A stretch of DNA of 64,000 bases from CAYOHG01 sp964465125 (GCA_964465125.1 CAYXIO010000007.1:1-64000), one strand, 5' to 3'; positions 42,959 through 53,744 are shown, numbered from the stretch's first letter. Notes: generated from the letters alone by a model not told the origin. Translations and numbers: made by a program.

Positions 42959-45163
42959 TCAATAGCCGTAGTACGAGTCGCCGTAGCTTGCGGACGGCCG
43001 CGTTCCGACAAAGACCGTCCCGAGCAATCGCCCGCCCGCACTGTCGACGCAGGCCAGCGTCTCGGCCAGCTCGGCCTGCCGGCAGCGGCCCTCGCGCGCC
43101 ACGAGCAACACCCCGTCGGCATGACGGAAGAGCATGCGCGCATCCGCGACGGGCAGGACCGGACAGGTGTCGAGCACGACGAAGTCCGCCGCCTCGCGCC
43201 AGCGCTTCAGACAGGTTCCGAACACACCGTTGGCCAGCATCTCGATGTGCTGCACTTCGACGCCGGGGCCGATCGGGATGATGTTCAGGCCGGGCGTGTC
43301 GGCGGCGAGAATTACGTCTTCGTCGCGCGCCGCGCCGGCCAGCAGGTGATTCAGCCCGAGCTCGGGCTTGATGCCCATGGCCTTCGCGACGTTCGGACGG
43401 CGCAGATCGGTGTCGACCAGCAGCACGCGCTTTCCGCCTTGCGCCAGGCTGCGGGCCAGCATGATCGCGACGGTGGTCTTGCCGGCGCCGGGCCCGGCGC
43501 TGGTCACGACAATCGTCCCGCCGCGCTCCGCCTCCAGCCGATGCAGGATGCCGGCCCGGACGATGCGGATGCGCTCGGCCTGCACCTGCGCTTCGCGCGG
43601 CGCCATCGGGCGGTCGCTGCGAATGCGCGGCAGCATGCCGAGGATCGGTGCGTGCGTGACGCGCGCGAAGTCCTGCGCGATCGGCCGCGTCGCGGCCCGG
43701 CGGTTCGCGGCCACGAATCCGCAGCCCGCCCCCAGCAGCATCAGCCCGGCGCAGGCCAGGATGGGCTGCTTCCAGTTGGCCGGCCAGGTGGGCGGGGCCG
43801 CCTGGGCGGCGTCGCGGATCGACGCCAGGGCGCCTTCCAACTGCAACTCGTCCAGACGCTGCCGGATCATGCCGTACTTCTGCTTGTCCTGCGCAAGCGA
43901 TTCGCTGTCGCGCGCCAGCTCGAGGGCGCGCTGGAAGTCCTGCTGGAACTCCTCTTCGCTCTGCTGAAGGTCCTGGCGCAGGCGCTGGGCCTCGAATTCC
44001 TTCTGGCTGATGGTCTGAGTCAGCGAAGCCGGCGCCAGCGCCGCGTCCGGCGCGCCGCCCGCGGCGGGCACCGTCCGCAGGGCCTGGTTGATGCGCAGAA
44101 AGCCCTCGCGCTCCTGAAGCAGCGTCTCGGCCGAACCCACGCGCTTCGCCAGCGACTGCACGGTCGGGTGCTGCGGGCCGAGCCGCGACCTGGCGTCATC
44201 CAACTGGCGCCGCGCCTCCTGCAGCTCCGCGCGACGCTGCATCCACTCGCGGTCGGCCGCGAAGAGCTGCGACGCGTCGTCGACCTTGCCGGCGTCCCCG
44301 GCGGCCGCCTCCTGGGCCAGCAACTGGTCGCGCTGCTGCTTGAGCACGTCGATCGCGCGCTCGAGGTCCTCAAGCTTGCCGCGCATCTCCTCGATGCGGG
44401 CTCCGCGCGTGGTGACGAGGTGCTCGGGCGTGGTGACGCGAAGCTGCATCAGCGTCTCGCCGCCGCGACGCGCGCGATCGTCAATGCTGCTGCGGAGCTT
44501 CTGCTCCTCGGGCGTCAGCGTGCTGAAGACCACCTGCGAATCGGCTCCGACGGCTTCGGCGGAGTATTTCAGGAATTCCTCCTGCACGACATTGGCCAGC
44601 ACGACGGCGTCGCGCGCTTTGGGGACGCGGGCCGTGATCGAAATCAGGAAGGACCCCGGCATCACGCTGACGTCCACCGCTTCGCCCAGGCGTTCGAGAT
44701 CGCTCCGCGGCGGGCCGAGCAGGGCGCGGGCGGGCGCGCGGAACCAGGCGGTCTGCTGCACGCGCGGATCGGCCAGCACGCGATTCAGAATGGTCGGGCT
44801 TTCGATCAGGCCGACCTGGCTCTTGAGGTACTGCTGGAAGAAGCGCGGCCGCGAGTCATCCTCCGTGCGGTAGAGAATGTGCCCCTGGGTCGGCGAGACC
44901 AGGATGGTCGAGGTGGCCTCGTAGACCGGCTTGATGGCGAAGTAGGCCACCAGCGGACCCGCCAGGAAGAACGGAAGCGCGACAAGCAGAAACGTCCACT
45001 TGAAGCGCCAGACCGCCTGCGCGGAAAAGCTCGACCGAGGAGCGGCTCCCGCCGTTCCCACATAGCTCGGCACAGACTCGGTCGCCAACTCGTTATAGGC
45101 AGCCGGAGGGCTCGACAGACCCAGCGGCCCCGCGATCCCGGCGTTCGTTTGGGTCGGGTTCAT
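42959..45163 (-). CDS. Wzc-type polysaccharide co-polymerase/BY-kinase
   Basis: The 734-residue protein has two transmembrane segments (about residues 56-75 and 470-488) flanking a long coiled-coil periplasmic domain. A C-terminal tyrosine-kinase domain follows: Walker A SAGPGAGKTT, Walker A' LLVDTDLRRP, Walker B VVLDTCPV, and a Tyr-rich tail (SYGDSYYGY) for autophosphorylation. It controls chain length and export of the polysaccharide. Its ATG overlaps the upstream stop as TGATG. The open frame to 45391 is not needed. Confidence 0.93.
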   Translation of the reverse strand: MNPTQTNAGIAGPLGLSSPPAAYNELATESVPSYVGTAGAAPRSSFSAQAVWRFKWTFLLVALPFFLAGPLVAYFAIKPVYEATSTILVSPTQGHILYRTEDDSRPRFFQQYLKSQVGLIESPTILNRVLADPRVQQTAWFRAPARALLGPPRSDLERLGEAVDVSVMPGSFLISITARVPKARDAVVLANVVQEEFLKYSAEAVGADSQVVFSTLTPEEQKLRSSIDDRARRGGETLMQLRVTTPEHLVTTRGARIEEMRGKLEDLERAIDVLKQQRDQLLAQEAAAGDAGKVDDASQLFAADREWMQRRAELQEARRQLDDARSRLGPQHPTVQSLAKRVGSAETLLQEREGFLRINQALRTVPAAGGAPDAALAPASLTQTISQKEFEAQRLRQDLQQSEEEFQQDFQRALELARDSESLAQDKQKYGMIRQRLDELQLEGALASIRDAAQAAPPTWPANWKQPILACAGLMLLGAGCGFVAANRRAATRPIAQDFARVTHAPILGMLPRIRSDRPMAPREAQVQAERIRIVRAGILHRLEAERGGTIVVTSAGPGAGKTTVAIMLARSLAQGGKRVLLVDTDLRRPNVAKAMGIKPELGLNHLLAGAARDEDVILAADTPGLNIIPIGPGVEVQHIEMLANGVFGTCLKRWREAADFVVLDTCPVLPVADARMLFRHADGVLLVAREGRCRQAELAETLACVDSAGGRLLGTVFVGTRPSASYGDSYYGY

Positions 45164-46350
45164 CAGGTCTCCCTTGCGGGCGCCACCGCCCGCATCGGCG
45201 AATCGTCCGCCCGCGCTCGCGAGTTCAATGAGCAGACCGCGGATTGCTCCGGGAACGCGCTCGGCGCGAGGCACGCGTCGGTCAGTGCGAGCGCGCCGGA
45301 ATAGCGCATCTCGGCATGGTTTGCGGACACCTGGATCGTGCGGTGAAGGCGAGTGCCACGCTCCACGCGTGCATCCGTCAGCACCACGCATTGATCGAGC
45401 CTGGCGTCCGATTCGATCCGAGCGCCGTCCAGCACGACCGAACGAGAAAGCAGCGCGCCGCCGCCCAGGCGGGCGTCGCCGCCGATGATCGCGGGTCCGA
45501 TCAGCAATGCACCGCGCTCCACGCGCGTGCGGGGGCCCACGACGGCGCGCCCCACCAGTCGCGCGCCGCTGTCCACCCGTGCGGATTCGTGCACCAAACC
45601 GCCGCCGTAGGGCCGATAGCCGTGCCGCGCCGCGAGGGTGTCATCCAGTTCGCGGAGTGTCCATTCACTGATTCGCAGGTAGGAGCCGAAATCGGTGATC
45701 CGATCGCTGGTGCGATCCGCGCGGTAGGTGCGGACTTCGCAGCCGGCGGCGTGCAGCTTCGGCACGAGCATCTCCTTGATGTCGTGGAAGCCGCTCTCGC
45801 CGATCTGTTCCAGCGCCTCGCGGCTGAAGACGAACACGCCCGCCGGCTCCAGCAGGCGCCGCCCGAACTCCTCCTGCGGCATGGATCGCACGACGACGGT
45901 CGCGCTGCATCCGGACGCCAGGTGCGCTTCGAGCAGGTCCGCCAGATCGAAGGCCGGCAACACGGTCGATTCGACCACCACGACGGCGTCGGCGTCGCCT
46001 CCGCTCGCCGCGTCGTGAACACACCCGGCCGGCCCGCGCGGAATGAGGTCCTCGTAGTAGCTCAACTCCAGGTCGAGGCGCGCTCCGTCGTCGAGATAGC
46101 GCCGCACCGAGCGCGAGTAATGGTTGTTGCAGATCGTGACGCGGCGGACCCCGCCCGCCCGAAGCCACCGCAGCCCGTGCTCAATCAACGGCGCCTGAAG
46201 CACTGGCAGCATGCAGCGCGGAAACGTCGATCCCAGCGGTGAATCATGCCAGGCGTGCTCCCCCGCCAGCAGCACCGCCTGTACCGACGCTTCCGGTTCG
46301 GCCGGAGGAGATTCAGCCACGACGCGAACGTGGCTGCGCAGACTACTCAT
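45163..46350 (-). CDS. Nucleotidyltransferase-like protein with left-handed beta-helix
   Basis: The ~395-residue protein has an N-terminal nucleotidyltransferase fold in which only a degenerate signature remains (GSTFPRCMLPV where an intact enzyme has a PKxMLPV-type motif). A hexapeptide left-handed beta-helix follows (SARVDSGARLVGRAVVGP onward). The same combination forms the N-terminus of the fused sugar transferase at 41113. It may be catalytically weak or a regulatory/scaffolding subunit. ATG at 46350 overlaps the upstream membrane gene by 8 bases; an alternative ATG is at 46365. Confidence 0.75.
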   Translation of the reverse strand: MSSLRSHVRVVAESPPAEPEASVQAVLLAGEHAWHDSPLGSTFPRCMLPVLQAPLIEHGLRWLRAGGVRRVTICNNHYSRSVRRYLDDGARLDLELSYYEDLIPRGPAGCVHDAASGGDADAVVVVESTVLPAFDLADLLEAHLASGCSATVVVRSMPQEEFGRRLLEPAGVFVFSREALEQIGESGFHDIKEMLVPKLHAAGCEVRTYRADRTSDRITDFGSYLRISEWTLRELDDTLAARHGYRPYGGGLVHESARVDSGARLVGRAVVGPRTRVERGALLIGPAIIGGDARLGGGALLSRSVVLDGARIESDARLDQCVVLTDARVERGTRLHRTIQVSANHAEMRYSGALALTDACLAPSAFPEQSAVCSLNSRARADDSPMRAVAPARET

Positions 46351-46933
46351 GACCCCTCCCCCCATTCAGACTCTCCGCGCCGGCGGCGGCGGCTTCGGCG
46401 CGCGCCGCGCGGTCGATCCTGCGTGCGCGCTGCTTGATCAGCAGCCCCGCCACGAGCAGCAGAACCGCGGCCAGGGCCACGGCCTGCTGTTTCCAGCCGA
46501 ATCCGGCCCGGTACTTCAGCAGCAGCAGGTCGCTGCTGGCCGACAGGGCCGCGACCAACGCTCCGCATGCCAGCAGCAGCGGAACGCGCGACACCGCACC
46601 CAGCACGAGCAGCAGCAGCCCGAGCCCGATCGCGCCCTTCTGGTAAACGCCGAATCCCGCCACACCATGCATACCCAGGTGATCCGCCAGCAACGCGACG
46701 ATCGCCAGCAGCGCGCCGACGCCGAGGAGCAGACCTGCCAGCGAGAGCAGACGCCGATGCGTCCAGAACTGGGTCGTGGTTCTCGTCTGGGGAGGGTGCT
46801 CCGCGCAGGAAATGCAGAGTTGCTGAAAGCGCGGTCGCCCCGCGAGATACCCGCAGAGCAGCGTCACGCGCGCAAAGCGCCCGCAAGCCTCACACATTAT
46901 CGGCGTGGACGCCGTCACCATGGTCGCCGTCAC
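46343..46933 (-). CDS. Zinc-ribbon membrane protein, first gene of the exopolysaccharide cluster
   Basis: The 196-residue product has an N-terminal cysteine pattern (MCEACGRFA ... LCISCAEH) compatible with a small zinc-binding module, then four hydrophobic segments and a basic, Ala-rich tail. I recognise no family. Start may be 46933 or the ATG at 46897 just before the CEAC motif. Being first and overlapping the next gene suggests it belongs to the polysaccharide operon. Confidence 0.65.
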   Translation of the reverse strand: MTATMVTASTPIMCEACGRFARVTLLCGYLAGRPRFQQLCISCAEHPPQTRTTTQFWTHRRLLSLAGLLLGVGALLAIVALLADHLGMHGVAGFGVYQKGAIGLGLLLLVLGAVSRVPLLLACGALVAALSASSDLLLLKYRAGFGWKQQAVALAAVLLLVAGLLIKQRARRIDRAARAEAAAAGAESLNGGRGHE

Positions 46934-47415
46934 TCACCCGGATCGGCCCCTGTTTCGCCGGCAGGCGGGGCCAATCGAAGTTCCTTACCCGTCTATCACC
47001 ATCGTCGCCTGCAAGGCGTCGGTCGCGGAGCGCAGGTGCTTATGGTGGGAATCCCCCAACGGAACCGTCCGGAAACGAAGCACAGCGGTGGTTGATCAGC
47101 GGCGGGTCGTACGCGCGGCGGTTGGATTCAAGTACCGACAGTGCAATCGCTTGAATCACATGCTGCGCTGCACGATCATCCCCCCGGACGACCGATGTGC
47201 CACGAACGCAACGTCCCCGGAAACCCCGCTGCATTGTAGCCGGTTCTGCTAACAAAAGCGCCCCAAGGGTGCCATTCCAGACCGAAAATCCGCCAGCGCC
47301 ACGACCTTGGCTGGCGGGAACGAGAGCGGCGTGGACCCGCGACCGTTTTCCAGCACGCGCGGCGGTTGCGCATCGACCTCGGGCCGCCGGGCGGATTCAG
47401 CCCAAAGCGACTATC
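46934..47415. other. Non-coding divergent region upstream of the exopolysaccharide cluster
   Basis: About 480 bases hold no convincing gene. A TACAAT -10-like element for the minus strand (47238-47233) lacks a good -35; it could drive the whole exopolysaccharide cluster, with a ~300-base leader. No clear promoter is visible for the plus-strand gene at 47416. Confidence 0.35.
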
Positions 47416-47919
47416 ATGCCCTACATGATTGAGGCCCGCTTTCGCGTGAAATCCGTAAGCCCGGCGAAGTTCGCTGGGATTCGGGCGAAGGTCCGGCCGA
47501 CCGAGCTCGGATCGACGATAAGTCATTTATTGACTGAGCTTTGGGATTATCTTGGATCGCTTCCGAGCGTAACTCTGGGGCCGGCGATCGCGCGCTACCA
47601 CGCCTGGGCCGAGGAAAGCTATGAAATCGAAGCCGGTTTCCCGATTCAGGAGGATGTGCCGCCGACTGACCGCGTAGCGGTCTCGCAGCTTCCCGGAGGT
47701 CCGGCGGCGACGGTCATCCACCACGGGCCGTTCGAGTTGCTGCCTCGGGTCTACGCGGACCTCGAGGCGTGGATGCGCCGCGAAGGTCACGTCGCGGCGG
47801 GCCTGCCGTGGGAAGTCTACTGGGTCGACCCAAGCCGGGTCAGCGACCCGAGCGAGCTGCGAACCGAGGTTGTCTGGCCGCTTCGCGCGCAGTCCGGCGG
47901 CGAAACGGAGCCTGGGTAG
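47416..47919 (+). CDS. GyrI-like/AraC effector-binding domain protein
   Basis: The 167-residue protein matches the GyrI-like small-molecule-binding fold: a duplicated beta-alpha-beta-beta unit, the YHAWAEESYEIEAGFPI strand, and VIHHGPFELLPRVYADLEAWM in the second half. It has no DNA-binding domain, so it is a stand-alone effector-binding or hydrolase-like protein. ATG at 47416 was chosen; the upstream open frame (from 47197) lacks coding character. Confidence 0.75.
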   Translation: MPYMIEARFRVKSVSPAKFAGIRAKVRPTELGSTISHLLTELWDYLGSLPSVTLGPAIARYHAWAEESYEIEAGFPIQEDVPPTDRVAVSQLPGGPAATVIHHGPFELLPRVYADLEAWMRREGHVAAGLPWEVYWVDPSRVSDPSELRTEVVWPLRAQSGGETEPG

Positions 47920-48054
47920 AGCTCCGGCTCGACTTCCACCCGTGCGGCCGGACGGGCGTCGACACGCACGCGTTGACGGCCGCGCAGCGGTCGCCTACTT
48001 TTCAGCCGGGCGACTGCGACCCAACCGCGCGACTGGCCCTGGGGAGCAAATCGA

Positions 48055-49035
48055 GTGAAATCTGTCTGGCGGATCGCGACGCTGCTGGCACTTCCGTACT
48101 TGCTGCTTGGCTGCGGAGACAACGGCGCCGAGCAAACACGACACACGACCGCGGTGGATGCGGGCTCGGGCGGACTGCCGGTCGGGCTGCACGCCGTCGA
48201 CACGGGGATTCTTCAGGATCCGGCGCAGTACAAGCCGGCCAGGTTCGAGCCGCTCGAGTATTCCGGATCGGGCGCCGGAGGGGGTGCTGGCGCCGGCGGA
48301 GCAGGCGGCCCGGTGCTACAGGCGCTTCAGTCGCTCTTCAACGCGATGACGGAAATGAGCGTCGACGGAATCGTCGATGCGTTTGTGCCGGAGCAAATCG
48401 CCCCGCTGCGCGAGGACCGCACACCGCTGTACGACACCGCCGACGCGGTCGCGGCCTTCCTGGCGGTGATGAAGGAGAAGTACAAGCCCGCCGCCGACAC
48501 GGCCCAGCAGCAGGCGCTGGAAGAGGCCGTGGCAAACCTGCTCAAGGCCCTGCCCGGCGCGATGATCGTCGAGATGGTGGATGAGGACCACGCCCTGGTC
48601 GGCATCGACCAGGCCAAGGCGATGCAACTGGCCCAGCCGTTGATCAACGCCATTTCGGCCGCGAACCCGATGGCGGCGGGGCCGCTTGAGTCCATCCCGC
48701 AGGCGGGAGCGGCCGGCGCGGAAGAGAAGCTTCCGATGGTCAAGGTCGACGGCGAGTGGCGCATCGACCTGCAAATGACCCTGACCGCCGAGCAGGGCGC
48801 CGTGATCAAGGAAGGCCTGGTGCTGGTGAAGGACGCGCTCAGCTCGGTCACGCAGAAGCTGCGGGAAGTCGAAACGGTCGACGACGCGACGCTTCAGCAG
48901 ATCATGATGATGACCGCCGCCGAGATGACGCCGAGATTCATGGAATTCATGCAGAAGGCCGGTCCGCTGATGCCCGCAGGCCAGAGCGCGGCCACGTCGG
49001 CGTCGTCCGACGAAGAGGGCACGAGCGGGCCGTAG
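48055..49035 (+). CDS. Lipoprotein of unknown function
   Basis: The 326-residue product has a lipoprotein signal (LLALPYLLLGC) and a Gly-rich linker (SGAGGGAGAGGAGG), followed by a mostly helical domain with an acidic C-terminal tail. The start is GTG at 48055 with GGGGAG 8 bases upstream. I recognise no family. The helical part resembles general DUF4878-like 'wrap' domains but this is not firm. YhaM follows 44 bases later, suggesting co-transcription. Confidence 0.7.
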   Translation: MKSVWRIATLLALPYLLLGCGDNGAEQTRHTTAVDAGSGGLPVGLHAVDTGILQDPAQYKPARFEPLEYSGSGAGGGAGAGGAGGPVLQALQSLFNAMTEMSVDGIVDAFVPEQIAPLREDRTPLYDTADAVAAFLAVMKEKYKPAADTAQQQALEEAVANLLKALPGAMIVEMVDEDHALVGIDQAKAMQLAQPLINAISAANPMAAGPLESIPQAGAAGAEEKLPMVKVDGEWRIDLQMTLTAEQGAVIKEGLVLVKDALSSVTQKLREVETVDDATLQQIMMMTAAEMTPRFMEFMQKAGPLMPAGQSAATSASSDEEGTSGP

Positions 49036-49079
49036 GCGTCATCCGGAACGTGTCGATTCCGCGGAGAAACGGTGGGATC

Positions 49080-50084
49080 ATGGCGGCACCCGCGAGCGCT
49101 ACCCGTCGTCGCATCGCCGATCTTTCGGCCGGGCTGTTCATCGACGGCGACGTCTTCCTGATCAAGCAGAAGGCCCTGCGCACGACCAGCAACGGCGGAC
49201 TGTACATTCACGCCGTCCTGGTGGATTCGAGCGGGCAGATGCTGGCGCGGATGTGGAACGCGTCGCAGGGCCTGTTCGACTCGATTCCGGAAGGCGCGCC
49301 GGTGGCGGTTCGCGGGCGCGTCGAGACCTACAAGGGCGCGCTGCAGTTCATCATGGAAGGCGTGCGGGCGCTCGAGCCCGGCAGCGTCAACCTGACGGAC
49401 TTTCTGCCCAAAAGCCAACACGAAATCGAGCCGATGTGGACGCGCGTCAAGGAGATTCTGCGGACGGTCCGCAATCCGCACCTGCTGGCGCTGCTGGGGC
49501 GCTTTCTCAACGACGGCGAGTTCGCCGAGCAGTTCAAGCGCGCTCCTGCGGCGCGCACCAACCACCACGCCTTCCTGGGCGGCCTGCTCGAGCACACCCT
49601 GTCGCTGATGGAGCTGGCGCTGGTCGTGCTGCCGCGTTATCCGCAGGTGGATCGCGACCTGGTGCTGGCGGGGCTGTTTCTGCATGACGCCGGCAAGACG
49701 GCCGAGTTGTCGTGTAACGCGGGGTTCGACTACACCAACGACGGGCAACTGATCGGGCACATCGTGCGGGCGTGCATCTGGATCGAGGAGCGCGCTCGGG
49801 AGATTACCGACGATCGCGGCGCTGCCTTTCCGCGCGACCTTCTTCACCGCCTGACGCACATCATCGTCGCGCATCACGGAAAGTATGAGTTTGGCAGTCC
49901 GAAGCTGCCGGCCACGGCCGAGGCGTTCATGGTCCACTACCTCGACAACCTGGACGCGAAACTGAACATGGTCTTCACCGCCATTGCGGCCGATCCGGAC
50001 GAGAGCAGCGAGTGGACGCAGTGGATCAACGCGCTGGAGACGCGCGTCTACAAAGGCTCGACGACGCGCCAGCCGGATGCGTGA
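49080..50084 (+). CDS. YhaM-type 3'-5' exoribonuclease (OB-fold plus HD domain)
   Basis: The 334-residue protein begins with an OB-fold nucleic-acid-binding domain (residues ~10-100) followed by an HD metal-dependent phosphohydrolase domain: NHHAFLGGLLEHTLSL, the HD pair in LFLHDAGK, and IIVAHHGK. This is the YhaM architecture, an RNase that trims single-stranded RNA. ATG at 49080 follows a GGTGGGAT sequence; upstream residues in frame belong to the preceding gene's shadow. Confidence 0.9.
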   Translation: MAAPASATRRRIADLSAGLFIDGDVFLIKQKALRTTSNGGLYIHAVLVDSSGQMLARMWNASQGLFDSIPEGAPVAVRGRVETYKGALQFIMEGVRALEPGSVNLTDFLPKSQHEIEPMWTRVKEILRTVRNPHLLALLGRFLNDGEFAEQFKRAPAARTNHHAFLGGLLEHTLSLMELALVVLPRYPQVDRDLVLAGLFLHDAGKTAELSCNAGFDYTNDGQLIGHIVRACIWIEERAREITDDRGAAFPRDLLHRLTHIIVAHHGKYEFGSPKLPATAEAFMVHYLDNLDAKLNMVFTAIAADPDESSEWTQWINALETRVYKGSTTRQPDA

Positions 50085-50252
50085 TCGCCGCGCGGTACGG
50101 CAGGATCATCCTTCGACCGATTTCGCATCCCCAGCGGTTGCTCGCCGGTCGTCGCTGCGGAAACGACGCGCCATCACCGGCGCGCCCGACGTCCAAGGGG
50201 CGTGAGGCCGCGGGAACACGGGTCCGGCTCGTTTTCCGCACGTTCCGCAGCT

Positions 50253-51371
<1,119 letters not shown>

Positions 51372-51431
51372 GCCCGGCTCCTGATACGAATCGGCCGCAG
51401 TCTGATTTGACAGGACTCCATCAGCGACGGT

Positions 51432-51462
51432 GTTAGTATACAAACAAAACCCAAACTGTCAA
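51432..51462 (-). promoter_or_regulatory. recA promoter with overlapping palindromic operator candidate
   Basis: Minus-strand TTGACA (51462-51457, perfect) is followed after 16 bases by TATACT (51440-51435, five of six). The 14-base near-palindrome GTTAGTATACAAAC at 51432-51445 (one mismatched pair) spans the -10. The position is where a LexA-type repressor would act, but the sequence is not the E. coli or Bacillus LexA box. The -35 touches the stop codon of nnrE. Confidence 0.65.
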
Positions 51463-52175
51463 CCGCTCCGGGAGCAATCGCTCAGCCCGGGGATCAGATT
51501 CCTAGGCACGCCGATGTCGGCCACGATGACTTCGCCCAGCACCGGCCGGGCGGCGGGTGCGTCAAACCCGATCTTCCGCGCCACGAACGTCACGGTCGCG
51601 TCGGCCCGCAGGCATGGCTCGGAAACCGTGCCTTCGTCCGCGTCCAGTCCGGTCGGGATATCGACGGCGACCCGCCGGGCGCGCGGGCAATCATTCGCGA
51701 TGCGCACCAGCTCCGCAATCGTGCCGCGCGGCGGGCCGCCGGCGCCGGTTCCCAGCAGAGCGTCGACGATGACGTCCGCCGAGGCGCAGACCGCACGGCA
51801 TTGTGCCAGGCCGCGCTCGTCGCGTGCATCGATCAGCGGCGCCTCCAGGCGCTGGTAGATCGCGAGGTTGGTGGCGGCGTCGCCGCGGAACTTGTCGGGC
51901 GGGCCGGCCAGCACGACGGTCACGGCGACGCCGGCGTTTCGAAGCTGCCGCGCGACGGCCAGCCCGTCGCCGCCATTGTTTCCCGGGCCGCACAGCGCAA
52001 CGACCGCGGCGCGGGAGGGGTTGAAGAGCCGCCCGTAAATGAACTCGCTGACGGCGCGAGCGGCATTCTCCATGAGCACCAGGCCGGGGATGCCGACGTG
52101 CTCGATTGCGAGAATGTCGAGCTCGCGGATCTGCTGGCAGGTCAGGGCCTCGCCGGGCTGGTAGCCAATTCCCAT
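51459..52175 (-). CDS. nnrE: NAD(P)H-hydrate epimerase
   Basis: The 238-residue enzyme is the YjeF N-terminal-type epimerase that repairs R-NAD(P)HX. It has the VLMENAARA motif, LCGPGNNGGDGLAVARQL, and the DALLGTGAGGPPRG catalytic-Asp region, ending with AVDIPTGLDADEG. It is a stand-alone epimerase with no fused dehydratase domain. ATG at 52175 was chosen; the open frame upstream overlaps the divergent M16 gene. Confidence 0.92.
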   Translation of the reverse strand: MGIGYQPGEALTCQQIRELDILAIEHVGIPGLVLMENAARAVSEFIYGRLFNPSRAAVVALCGPGNNGGDGLAVARQLRNAGVAVTVVLAGPPDKFRGDAATNLAIYQRLEAPLIDARDERGLAQCRAVCASADVIVDALLGTGAGGPPRGTIAELVRIANDCPRARRVAVDIPTGLDADEGTVSEPCLRADATVTFVARKIGFDAPAARPVLGEVIVADIGVPRNLIPGLSDCSRSG

Positions 52176-52334
52176 AGAGCCTCTCCTGGCGGACAGCCCA
52201 AAGCCGCACCGCCGCCGAAGCCTGCATTCTATCGAAACTTCCGGCGGCGCGGACAGCGACTTGCGGCCTGCTGCAGAGTGCCGCGCGCCGGCCATTCCGT
52301 CGCCCGCGGGCGGGCCTGCATCTACAATCCGCCC

Positions 52335-53576
52335 ATGCCAATCACCGTCCAAGAGCACTACCTGCCCAACGGGCTGCGCGTCGTGGTCGAGTCCATGCCG
52401 CGCGTTCGCTCCGCCGCCATGGGGTTCCTGATCCGCACCGGCTCGCGCTGGGAAGCCGGCGCGGAGCACGGCGTCAGCCACTTTCTGGAGCACATGTGCT
52501 TCAAGGGCACCGAGCGGCGCACCTGCGAGCAGATCAACGTTCGCTTCGATGATCTCGGCAGCATCTACAACGCGTTCACCGGTAAGGAGCACACGTTCTA
52601 CTACGGCTGGCTGCCGGCGGCGCGCGGCGCGGACCAGCTCGAGCTGCTGGCCGACATGATGCGGCCGACGCTGCCGCCCGAAGACTACGAGACCGAGCGC
52701 AAGGTGATCCTCGAAGAGATCGCCATGAACGCCGACAATTTCGGTCATCACGTCTGGAACTTCCTGCACGAGACGCTGTTCCCGGGCCACCCGCTGGCGC
52801 ACGAGATCCTCGGCGAGAAGGACACGATCGCGGAGCTGCCGCGGCAGACGATGGTGGATTATCTCGCGGCGCGCTACGCGCCGAACAACGTCACACTGAT
52901 CGCGACCGGACAGGTCGAGCCCGCGGCGGTGTTCGCAACGGCGGGCCAGTTGTGCGAGCGCTGGGTGCGTTCCCGCGGCGACGGTCGCCATCTCGCGCCT
53001 CCCCCGCCGCCGCCGCGGGGGGTGTTCAAGCTGCAACTGCCGCAGTTCAAGCAGCATTCACTGATCGCGGCGTACCGGTCGGTTCCCGTAGCCGATGCGC
53101 GGGCGGAATCGATCGAGGCGTTCACGTCGCTGTTCGGCGGATTCAACTCGCGCTGCTACTGGAACATCGTGCAGAAGGGCGTCTGCTCGCAGGCCGGCGC
53201 GATGTGGCTGGCGTACCAGGATTGCGGCGTGATGGCGCTCTACGCCGACGGCGAGCCCGAGCGCTGCGAGGAAATTCTGGCGGCATTACGCGCGCAGGCT
53301 GAAGACGTCTGCCGGAACGGTTTCCGCGACCACGAGGTGCAGCGCGTCAAGAACCGTCGGCGGACGCAACTGGCGATCGAAGGTGAGAACCCGCGCACGC
53401 GGCTGATGCAGGTCGTCGATGATCTGGAAAGTCACGACCATGTGCGCAGCAGCGACGAACGGCTCGCGGCGGTTGAGGCGATCAGCGCGGCCTCGATCCA
53501 GGGCTACCTGCGCGAGTTCCCGATCGTCGGTGAGGGCGCTTTGCTGTCCTGCGGCCCGCGCGACTGGCCGGCGTAA
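52335..53576 (+). CDS. M16 family zinc metallopeptidase
   Basis: This 413-residue peptidase has the inverted zinc motif HFLEH (about residues 49-53) and the downstream Glu in ILEEIAMNAD. It also has the C-terminal half of an M16B protein (GFNSRCYWNIVQKG), which forms the closing lid. Similar proteins process peptides or presequences. It is transcribed divergently from nnrE. Confidence 0.9.
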   Translation: MPITVQEHYLPNGLRVVVESMPRVRSAAMGFLIRTGSRWEAGAEHGVSHFLEHMCFKGTERRTCEQINVRFDDLGSIYNAFTGKEHTFYYGWLPAARGADQLELLADMMRPTLPPEDYETERKVILEEIAMNADNFGHHVWNFLHETLFPGHPLAHEILGEKDTIAELPRQTMVDYLAARYAPNNVTLIATGQVEPAAVFATAGQLCERWVRSRGDGRHLAPPPPPPRGVFKLQLPQFKQHSLIAAYRSVPVADARAESIEAFTSLFGGFNSRCYWNIVQKGVCSQAGAMWLAYQDCGVMALYADGEPERCEEILAALRAQAEDVCRNGFRDHEVQRVKNRRRTQLAIEGENPRTRLMQVVDDLESHDHVRSSDERLAAVEAISAASIQGYLREFPIVGEGALLSCGPRDWPA

Positions 53577-53744
53577 GCTCCGCAAACTTCGCCTGTTGCG
53601 CAGCGCCGGGTCGGCGCGCGAGTCACGATTCTGCTGCAACTCTGGCCGGGCGCGTGTATTCTTACATAGGCGGGCGTTCGCCGCCGGCGGCGAGCCGGCG
53701 GGACGGCGCCCGGCCCGCAAGTTGGGAGTCAACCACACGGGGAG

